Source: Bimastos eiseni (lineage: Eukaryota; Annelida; Clitellata; Crassiclitellata; Lumbricidae). From it: a stretch of 64,000 bases of DNA. Below the pieces are notes generated by a model, which worked only from the letters and a program-made list of their open reading frames with translations, was not told where the DNA came from and did no database searches. Location of the stretch: NCBI GenBank assembly GCA_959347315.1, contig OY365807.1, positions 59,705,384 to 59,769,383 on the forward strand, written 5' to 3'. The translations under genes were made by a program, and so were the position numbers. Positions 56,901 to 64,000 of the stretch are shown here, piece after piece (position 1 is the first letter of the stretch; every line of letters starts with the position of its first letter).

Positions 56901-59672
56901 TTTCTGTAGGTTCCCGTCGACCTAAAGAGCTGAAATTTTGTATGCATTTCAGACTCGGATGACAATGCCATATATATAAGTTTCCGAACAAAACTCAAAA
57001 GAATGTAAAAAAAATATCGTTTAACTATTCAGATGAGTCCTTTGACGAGCTCCACTCCTGCAACATCAATGATATGTAATCAAACATCTCTTACGGAAAT
57101 TGAACGATTGCGCCGTCTACCAGATAAAAGAGGGTCCCAAAAACCCATGTTTTTACTTTAACTTGTGGATCTATCTATGTAGCAGTAGACTGCTACTGTT
57201 TGATGATTGTATAACTTATATATATAAAACTTGTAAAGAAGCTGGACTAATCAATGCATCTTTAGTTGCATTTAGTTGTGCACATGTGATTATGATTTTT
57301 GATCTGTAATTTTCTTTAGAGAGCGAATATAGCTGAATTCCTGAAGAAATTTAGGAATGAAAGTGATTTTATGAAAGCTTGCAGAGCATCGCTTTCACTT
57401 CCGACCTAATGATGTTGTTGCTTAATCAAAATGTGTGACCCATAGAGGAGGCCAGGATCTGATGGAAGCCAGAAACTGACCTACAGTAGACAGAATAGAC
57501 CCGAGATGCTTTGTATGATCAAGGGATCGTCTCATTTCATGTGACTGAATGCATAACATAAAGATGCATGGAGCAAATAATGATTAGCTTTGATTGTTGT
57601 GGGTTGACAGGGATCGTCTGTTTTCTGCGGTTGAGATGGTTCCATGTGTGAAGAAGAAGGCGGAATGGGCACTCAAGTGGATCGAAGACAAGCAGACTCC
57701 ATTTGCCATTCGTCTCATTGCATTTGCTGCCGTTGAAGGAATCTTCTTCTCTGGTTCTTTTGCTGCCATTTTCTGGCTGAAGAAACGAGGAATAATGCCT
57801 GGACTGACCTTTAGCAACGAACTCATCAGCCGCGATGAGGTAGCTCTTCTTCTGTTTCCTCTAACCATTTCTGTGCTAACTGAAACTTGTCATATTACTT
57901 TAGTTGTTTAATGTTTAAATCATATCAAGATTCTTTGTGTGTTAGGGATGAATTTCTTGCCAAGTCTGAGTACCTAGTTTCACAAGTCTCATTATCTTGA
58001 CGTTTAGATTGGCAGTTTGCGCCACTTTAATGAATTAGTTAGTTTTGCCTTAGTTAACACTAGGAAGTAGTAACTTGTAAGCGCTACCAGTAGCAGTATT
58101 TGTGTTTTTAGTCATTTTTTAAATGAAGGTGACAGTATTTGTACTTTTAGTTATGCCGATTGTCATAAATAATCTGATTTTCGTTTTCAAAACAGATAAT
58201 TGAACAGATTAATACTTGGTCCCATTGTAATGCCGAGTACCAATAAAATTGGACCAAGCCAAGTTCGGAACGGAGTTTTGGTTCATCCGTATTGTGTGTG
58301 CTAGATTGGCTTGCCTCATTCTATAAGACACCTTTAAATGATCTTTGTAATGCTACTAATTGACACTGAACAGTGAAGTTTATCAGTCTGTGTATGGGAA
58401 TTGGATGTTTTTAGGGCCTACACACAGACTTTGCCTGCCTCCTGTTCCAACATATCGTGAATCGTCCGCATCCAGAGCTAATCCGGAATGTGATCAAGGA
58501 GGCCGTAGATATCGAGAAGGAGTTCTTTACAGATTCTCTTCCTGTTGCTCTCATTGGAATGAACTCTGATCTCATGTGTCAGTACGTTGAGTTTGTGGCC
58601 GATCGACTCCTTCTGGAGCTTGGATGTGAGAAGGTATGTGTTTGCAGAATTCAGATTTAGCAGTCAAATGTCTTGCTTGTCTTTACAGTGTACATAGCTT
58701 TTAGTCAATCAGGACAATTAATTTCTTCTCAAGTGACATTTGAAGATGTTCAAAAACTGAATTTATGCTTATAAAAGTTCTGGATGATGTAAGAGAAGCA
58801 AGTTGTATCATCAGAAATAGGGGATCACAGGGTGGCAACCAACGTTGTGCCAAACAATTATGGTCTACCATTGACATTCGATTAGAATTAAAGAATTACT
58901 GCTATAGCTGAAATTGATATTAAATTACTAAAGCTGTATTAGCTTACTTAAACTAAATCAACAACCTAAAAACTTTATTTGACAAAACTAAAACTATAAT
59001 TGACAAAACTATAATTGTAATTGAAACAATCTTATCTAAAATTAAAAACAGACTAACAATCATTTCCAGATTCCAAGAAGTTCTACTGTTCATCAGTTAT
59101 GCTTTGCCTTTGGGATTGTTAGATTAACAATAATTATTGTGAACACACTCCACAGCATGTTGGGTTAACAATTATGAACAAACTTCACAGCATTGTCTCT
59201 TACTCTCGTGGAAATCTAACCCTGCCCAATCCTAGAAACTTATTAAACATTGTTGAACCACCTGTCTGATTGATGTCAAGTGCTCACTTTAATTTTTATT
59301 GGCACCCAAATTGAGAGCTGGCATAAAATGTACTTTAGTTTAAGCCATTTTCAATTCTGTTTAAAACCACAGCAGTGAATTGTGATTTAATTATGAAAAT
59401 GAACCAAGATGAAATGGGCAAATGATGTTTCAATTGAAGACTGAAAGGCAAAGTCTGTAAAAATGTCTTTTGTTTATGCTATAACTGAATGTCAGGTAAA
59501 TTTGAATTTCTTGTAGGTCTGGGGATCTGAGAACCCGTTTGATTTCATGGAGAACATTTCCCTTGAGGGGAAGACAAACTTCTTTGAGAAGCGAGTGGCT
59601 GAATATCAGAAGATGGGAGTCATGTCGCCTCAAGTGGGAAAGCACGACTTTGCCCTTGATGCTGACTTCTGA
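53903..59672 (+). CDS. RRM2: Ribonucleoside-diphosphate reductase small subunit (R2), complete, seven exons
   Basis: Makes deoxynucleotides with the large subunit RRM1 by supplying the tyrosyl radical. Exons: 53903-53983, 55131-55262, 55821-56090, 56648-56781, 57611-57839, 58415-58633, 59517-59672. They join in phase to 406 residues (human 389). All di-iron ligands are present: Asp154, Glu185, His188, Glu248, Glu282, His285; the radical tyrosine is Tyr192, at the spacing of mouse R2. The C-terminus FALDADF is the RRM1-docking tail. GLHTDFACL has Thr where human has Cys. The N-terminus (residues 1-80) is divergent, with SP sites and KSPRKRSI but no KEN box. Intron 4 begins with GC, not GT. Intron 1 carries a MITE and intron 4 a dispersed repeat. 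Start chosen as the first ATG after an E2F/CCAAT promoter. Confidence 0.97.
54060..54720. mobile_element. MITE-like element in RRM2 intron 1 with long imperfect inverted ends
   Basis: The left end has TATTTTAGCGTATTCTATTT and GTGTATTTTAGCGTATTTTA. The right end read in reverse has CTTTAGCATATTTTATTACC and GTGTATTTTAGTGCATTTAA. The interior has several copies of AAATGGAAGCTGGATCGATG, some inverted near 54575-54635. A partial copy lies at 38690-38855. Confidence 0.75.
55131..55262 (+). CDS. RRM2: RRM2 exon 2
   Basis: [20 protein letters not shown] then [20 protein letters not shown] and PEKK. Acceptor TTTATTTAG|ACA, donor AAGAAG|GTGAGG, phase 0. Rich in SP/TP sites and basic residues; regulatory tail region, poorly conserved. 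Confidence 0.85.
55821..56090 (+). CDS. RRM2: RRM2 exon 3
   Basis: 90 codons from [20 protein letters not shown] to [13 protein letters not shown]; carries iron ligand Asp154 in ASDGIV. Acceptor TTTTCAG|CTC, donor CTG|GTAGGA. Confidence 0.97.
56648..56781 (+). CDS. RRM2: RRM2 exon 4, followed by a GC donor
   Basis: [20 protein letters not shown] and [24 protein letters not shown], with Glu185, His188 and radical Tyr192. Ends CAT GAG AG|GCAAGA. Splicing at this GC joins ...DPHER to DRLFSAVEM, aligned without gap to human DPKER-EFLFNAIET. Confidence 0.93.
56818..57165 (+). repeat. Dispersed repeat family, copy 2, in RRM2 intron 4
   Basis: Matches 37076-37440 in the same orientation; begins 36 bases after the GC donor of exon 4. 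Confidence 0.8.
57611..57839 (+). CDS. RRM2: RRM2 exon 5
   Basis: [51 protein letters not shown] and [15 protein letters not shown], with ligands Glu248 and Glu282. Acceptor GACAG|G, donor GAG|GTAGCT. Confidence 0.97.
58415..58633 (+). CDS. RRM2: RRM2 exon 6
   Basis: [66 protein letters not shown]; His285 is the last iron ligand. Acceptor TTTTTAG|GGC, donor AAG|GTATGT. Confidence 0.97.
59517..59672 (+). CDS. RRM2: RRM2 exon 7 with stop
   Basis: [37 protein letters not shown], ending FALDADF then TGA. Acceptor CTTGTAG|GTC. Confidence 0.97.
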   Translation, partial: VWGSENPFDFMENISLEGKTNFFEKRVAEYQKMGVMSPQVGKHDFALDADF

Positions 59673-59890
59673 ATCTCATCAGCAGATCTTATTTGAAATC
59701 TCCATGAAATAGAACAATTGACAAGTTGTACAGACAGATGTAAAATGCACGGAACAACCCGTTGATCTGAAGAATTCGGTTTTGGGTTTTACCAGTTATG
59801 CACTAATCTAGTTTCATTTGTACTGGTTCCATTTGACTGGTTGAGGTTCTCTGACACAACATTTACAACTGTAGTGTTCAAGTTTATATG

Positions 59891-59896
59891 ATTAAA
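59891..59896 (+). terminator. RRM2 polyadenylation signal (ATTAAA)
   Basis: ATTAAA, the common variant of AATAAA, 219 bases after the stop codon, followed by a T/GT-rich stretch (TTTTTACATCTTTCTTGTAT) as expected near a cleavage site. Confidence 0.55.
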
Positions 59897-60054
59897 AGTT
59901 TTTACATCTTTCTTGTATATTCAGTTGTGTTGCATATTTAGACAAGGCTCTGATTTTAATATTGAATGGCTGACTGGTTCAGGAATTTGGGTCGATGCTC
60001 ATACTGCATACCTGATTGAATGGGAAAGACTCCTGAGATCAGAATGGTGGACTT

Positions 60055-60525
60055 GGGGCCCATCCATATTTTACGTACACAAAAATCGGATTTTCGAACC
60101 CCTCCCTCTGTTGCGTCGCGTACATTTCGTGGATCCCTCCCTGTGCGTACGTACATCTTCATATATCTTAGCTCTACCCCCTATTGCAAAGGGTAAATAG
60201 CTAAAGATGTCTATAAGATTTTACCATAGGCTATTTTTTAAGCATATTTGACCGCAGATTTGAGAACTGTTATGAAGAAATAAAACCCCAACAACACTTG
60301 CGTTTTTAAAGTTTTAATGCTACATAAAATTGATTAAGCAGGAATATAGTTTGTGATTATGTTTACAGTTCTGATTTTAATGTTCCATATTGCGGACATC
60401 ATAATTAGACAGTTATATTTGCATACTTCCATATTTTCGGGACCCTTTTCCCCGCTGTACGCAAAATCGCGGAAATGAGAAACTCCCCTACCCTCGCTGA
60501 GTACGTAATATGTGGACGTCCTTAT
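60055..60525. mobile_element. Dispersed MITE-like element, copy 2
   Basis: Second member of the family at 7637-8140. Its ends CCATATTTTACGTAC (60065) and the inverse of CCACATATTACGTAC (about 60515) are inverted relatives. It lies just downstream of the RRM2 polyadenylation signal. Confidence 0.75.
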
Positions 60526-60539
60526 TGGAATAAATGTAA

Positions 60540-61620
60540 ACCTCGTTTAAGGGAACGTGTTATGTCCAGGTGGTGAAAACTGAACAAGGGAAGCACAATC
60601 AGATTGACAAGAACTTTACCTCTGCATTTTTTGAGCGGTAGGGACTTGCCAGTTTGGAATGGTCTAAAAAGTCTGGATGAAGGAAGGGAGGTGCTGTTTT
60701 AAAACTGATAGCAACTTGTTGAAGCATTGACTTTAAGACTTCTGTTCCTTGCCCATGCACAGATGCCCGTTGAGAGTGCTGCTGATTGGAGCAGTGCTAT
60801 ATAAATGCTTAATTACATTGATGATTTAAATTTCTATTACTGGCTAAATTTGAATTAACAAAACTTGTGCACAGCACCCATCGTCCATGACTATGTCATT
60901 AACTGTATTTGGAAAAAGCAAAAACACAGAAATATATAGACAATTTTGCAAGATATATAAATATTTTTTAAGTGCTTCATAATATATTATATTATGCAGG
61001 AATCTCAGGTATTAAGTATGTATTATGTATGTGTGTATGCATGCGTGGATTCGTGTGTGTATGCATGTATGTGTGTGTGAGTATGTATATACATACATAT
61101 GTATATACATGTCATATGTATATACATATGTATGTATATACATATGTATGCATGTAAGTTGACACTTATTATCATGATTTGCAGTAATGACACATTCATT
61201 CTTTGAGATTTGAGCAGATAAATTATTATTTTCATTCATTCGTTATGAACATTCATATAGCGCCCTTCACAGCAGCCATCGTCCATGAATATGCAACGAC
61301 AATGCCATTGACTGTATTTGATGGATGACAGGACAGAACATTGATGGCACTGCACTGGCAGAGGCATCGTTTATAAGGGTGTCAAAAAATGTTAAAATCA
61401 TGACCCGGGTACCCGACTGTGCGGATATTTTGTTAGGAAATGTGGGATATTGTACATCTGAGAATCGAGTTAATTGCCCAGGCAGTCAGCCAATATGATC
61501 AACGGAATATTTTTGGCATATGTTCAGGTAAAATCACACATTTCTACGGAATTCCGGGTACTCGAAAACCGATTTAATTACCCAGGTAGTCAGCCTCGGG
61601 CGGGTACCCGTTGACAGCCT
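60540..61620. other. No gene; microsatellite and retroposon-like ends
   Basis: GTGCTATATAAATGCTTAAT at about 60794 and CATTCATATAGCGCCCTTCA at about 61250 look like retroposon 3' ends. 61015-61160 is a self-complementary TATGTATATACA repeat. Nothing coding. Confidence 0.5.
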
Positions 61621-61633
61621 TAATCGTTTACAC

Positions 61634-62002
61634 CAGTGGTTCCCAACCTTTTTCGACTTAGGGCCACTTTCATTTAGTTTGAAGACATGATGGGCCACTA
61701 AGTTAACAATGATTATTTTACATTTTAATAGATTTTTAGTTTAGATTAGAATCAAATTACACATGGATATATTCCGGTTTGATCATTTTAGATAACTAAT
61801 ATTTGCTTAAAGTTACTTATAGATGTCAAAATATAATAATTTGTAATAAAAAATAATTATTCATTTTCTTACGCGTATATTTTTTATATCTTTCATATTT
61901 TTTATATCTTTCATATTTTTTATATCTTTAATATGTCAAGGGCCACCTTTTGAGGCCTGGCGGGCCACTTTTGACCCGCAGGCCATAGGTTGGGAACCGC
62001 TG
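61634..62002. mobile_element. hAT-type MITE with 8-bp target duplication
   Basis: Starts CAGTGGTTCCCAACCTTTTT and ends AGGTTGGGAACCGCTG. Flanked by GTTTACAC (61626-61633) and GTCTACAC (62003-62010), an 8-base target duplication with one change. 369 bases, AT-rich core with GGGCCACTT motifs, no ORF. The related terminus CAGCGTTTCCCAATC occurs at 25413. Confidence 0.88.
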
Positions 62003-62009
62003 GTCTACA

Positions 62010-62760
62010 CCATAGAATCCATTGAGCAAATGCTCCATCCTAGAAGTAGGGGAATCTGAAAAAACTATGCCATTAAAAATTGTTTATTATTTGTAGTTGA
62101 GCCGTTCTATATGGCATGTGTTTGCCATTAACTTAATCTATTATTCACCCTTTAATAGTATTAGTCCGTCAGTCAAAATTTGGGAGTAGGGAGCTGCTCC
62201 AATGCCTTAGGGGAGGGGTAGACGCCACTGGGCAATTATGAGTGAAGTTGTTCAAGGTACTTAATACACACCGTATGTATAGGCTCTCTACACATTACAG
62301 GTTGTACATACTTTGAAACACTGAAGAGTGACAACCTGGTTTTTCCTTGGCTATACTAGATTCATTTTGATCAAATGTTTGCTTCAACAGCCTACTTAAC
62401 AAATTCCATTTAATTGTTAAATTTGACTGAATTTCCATTTTGTGGGATAATCCAAACTGTCCAGTTGAAAAATTCACAGTTTCACATAAAAGAACAGAAA
62501 TGGTGGAAAGTAAGCAATATGAACACAAATGACAAAGGAATGCAAATAGATGTGTTACTGTCGAGCTTTGTCAAAATAATCTGCAAGATAGCCTCACTAT
62601 AAGCAATGGTTTTTTTAAGTTTTGCAAATACGACACCACTGTGTGGAAGGAAAATTATTCAACAACTGTTATTTCCTTCAACACACAAAACAAATGCCTG
62701 TCTCTTGTTGAAACCTGTTGTCTATTGTCTGGAAGAAGTGCTTCTTGTCTGTTGCTATTG
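62010..62760. other. Intergenic stretch between RRM2 and PPWD1, 3' flank of PPWD1
   Basis: No further gene recognised; the 3' untranslated region of PPWD1 should lie just left of 62762 on the minus strand. Confidence 0.5.
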
Positions 62761-62761
62761 T

Positions 62762-62905
62762 CTATTTGACAGTGATGCTGACGATGGAGATGTCGTCGTG
62801 TGGTTTGTCTGTCTTAGAGTTTGTTTTGACGTTAGACATCTTCTGCACAACCTCCATTCCCTTCGCCACTCGACCGAAGACAGTGTGCTTCCGATCCAAC
62901 CACGG
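62762..62905 (-). CDS. PPWD1: PPWD1 last exon
   Basis: 48 codons with stop TAG. Acceptor TGTCTGTAG|CCG. Encodes [47 protein letters not shown]. Confidence 0.93.
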   Translation of the reverse strand, partial: PWLDRKHTVFGRVAKGMEVVQKMSNVKTNSKTDKPHDDISIVSITVK

Positions 62906-63650
62906 CTACAGACAGACAGATCCAGAAACTACGTCAAAATAGATTCAACTCATCACTCACTCACTATATATGGTTCAGTCTCAACCCTCTGCCCAACAAA
63001 ACTGACTTAAAAGAAATCAATCTTTGCTTTTGTATGTCGTAAGACTTCTCTTTATTTTTGCCAATCTTGTGCCAAGAATCAGTTGCGAAACTATACATAA
63101 AAGACAAAACTGTAGAACTAGAAATTTGTTGGCAACACTTGATAAGAATCGATAATACAGAAACACGATTAATGTCACATCAGCCAAACAGAATATAAGG
63201 AAGTCTTACGGTTGGTACGACTGTGATGAAGAACTGCGATCCGTTGGTGTTAGGTCCAGCGTTTGCCATGCTCACTGTATACGGAAGGTCGTGCTTTAGG
63301 TTTGGATGGAACTCGTCTTCAAACTCTCCGCCCCAGATCGACTCTCCCCCAGTTCCATTCCCTAGACGACACAGACCAATACCCATTTAACCACACGCAC
63401 TCTCCAAACATAGACTAAGAATTCTGATTAGCAGATTAATCAATGAATCTAATTTAACAACTTCACATCAATCAATGGTCTCTTGAGAAATTAAATTTTA
63501 ATCAAACCTCATTAAGTCAGCCAGAAGCTGAATCGCAATATTGGTCTGAGATAATAATTTACAAAAATTGAAAGGTTTAGTGAATTTAATGAATGAGCGA
63601 ATGGATCCAAAAAGTGAATCACTTGCCATGAACTGACTGAGTTACAGATT

Positions 63651-63689
<39 letters not shown>

Positions 63690-63905
63690 AGATGAACCAA
63701 GGGGATCCCCCGTCTGAATCATGAATCCTTTGCCATGAACTGACTGAGTTACAGATTGAGAGAGATAGAGAGAGAGAGAGTGAGAGACGAACCAAGGGGA
63801 TCCCCCGTCTGAATCATGAATCCTTTGATGACACGGTGGATGAGGTTTCCATTGTAGTAACCGTTTCGACCGTGAACACAGAAATTCTCCACTGTCTTTG
63901 GACAT
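62762..63905 (-). CDS. PPWD1: PPWD1, C-terminal cyclophilin domain (three exons; gene continues off the right edge)
   Basis: PPWD1 is a nuclear, spliceosome-associated peptidyl-prolyl isomerase with N-terminal WD repeats and a C-terminal cyclophilin; only the latter is in the window. Exons on the minus strand: 63793-63905, 63210-63361, 62762-62905. They join in phase to [106 protein letters not shown] and a final ISIVSITVK. The cyclophilin active-site set (HR, GFMIQ, QFFIT, PWLD and KHT) is complete. [14 protein letters not shown] and the VSIxxITVK ending point to PPWD1 over other cyclophilins. The upstream exon was not found in the last 90 bases. Confidence 0.93.
63210..63361 (-). CDS. PPWD1: PPWD1 cyclophilin exon b
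   Basis: 152 bases. Acceptor CGTCTAG|GG, donor CCAACC|GTAAGA. Encodes [20 protein letters not shown] through [10 protein letters not shown]. Confidence 0.93.
63626..63827. repeat. Tandem duplication across the end of PPWD1 exon a and its donor
   Basis: Copy 1 is 63626-63732 and copy 2 is 63733-63827. Both run CCATGAACTGACTGAGTTAC, a GA microsatellite, then GAACCAAGGGGATCCCCCGT and ATGAATCCTTTG. Copy 2 contains the true exon end; copy 1 is intronic and carries a second donor. Confidence 0.95.
63793..63905 (-). CDS. PPWD1: PPWD1 cyclophilin exon a
   Basis: 113 bases. Acceptor CTGTAG|A, donor CTTG|GTTCGT (weak). Encodes [20 protein letters not shown] and then [17 protein letters not shown]. 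Its last 35 bases and donor are duplicated in the intron. Confidence 0.9.
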
Positions 63906-64000
63906 CTACAGAAACAAAACAGACTTAGTATCTTAACAAACATCCCAATGGAAACAAACAAACACTTAACGTCATCTGCTTCTGAGACTAAGCTGCTGCT

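Noticed and set aside
57100..57309. Open frame in RRM2 intron 4
   Set aside because: It overlaps the dispersed repeat and does not resemble any part of R2; exons 4 and 5 already join without a gap.
63909..64000. Upstream PPWD1 exon at the right edge
   Set aside because: The minus-strand text ([10 protein letters not shown] then GTTAAG) does not resemble the expected residues before CPKTVEN, so I did not call it.
1..64000. A new multi-gene system such as a defence or biosynthetic cluster
   Set aside because: The four host genes are ordinary, unrelated animal genes, and the rest is repeats; nothing supports a functional cluster.

Overview
This is a window of nuclear DNA from an invertebrate animal. 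It is AT-rich, packed with microsatellites, minisatellites and transposon relics, and its genes are split by GT-AG introns (one GC-AG). Four conserved animal genes can be recognised from splice-consistent exons: a caudal/Cdx homeobox gene (minus, first exon only, 8.9-10.2 kb), the putative RNA cytosine methyltransferase NSUN7 (minus, ten exons, 33.6-50.9 kb), the ribonucleotide reductase small subunit RRM2 (plus, seven exons, complete, 53.9-59.7 kb) and the C-terminal cyclophilin domain of PPWD1 (minus, three exons, 62.8-63.9 kb, running off the right edge). I cannot name the phylum; NSUN7, a caudal-type hexapeptide and the repeat load fit a marine bilaterian, but that is inference.

Layout. 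1-8.9 kb is probably the first intron of the Cdx gene, because its homeobox exon is not in the window; it holds TA/CA repeats, a 180-bp MITE, a frameshifted transposon-type ORF and tRNA-derived SINEs. 10.3-33 kb has no recognisable host gene. It is a stack of repeats: a 36-bp minisatellite, a CR1/L2-like LINE inserted into another repeat, foldback elements, a mariner relic with an endonuclease fragment inside, a possible 6.9-kb Helitron carrying a 278-bp near-perfect inverted repeat, LINE C-termini, and a 1.7-kb GCCCGGGC-rich array. 33.6-51 kb is NSUN7, whose introns hold more repeats. NSUN7 and RRM2 are transcribed away from each other, with about 3 kb between their start codons. RRM2 and PPWD1 converge.

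The genes do not form one pathway: RRM2 makes deoxynucleotides, NSUN7 is an RNA methyltransferase-fold protein, PPWD1 is a spliceosome-associated prolyl isomerase and Cdx is a posterior-patterning transcription factor. RRM2 has a good E2F/CCAAT/TATA-like promoter and keeps all six iron ligands and the radical tyrosine. NSUN7 here has Arg where the motif VI cysteine should be. PPWD1 carries a tandem duplication covering an exon end and its splice donor. I found no RNA gene, CRISPR array or clearly new multi-gene system. The most unusual items are the near-perfect inverted repeat at 25.3-26.1 kb, the PPWD1 exon-edge duplication, the NSUN7 catalytic substitution and the GC-AG intron of RRM2.
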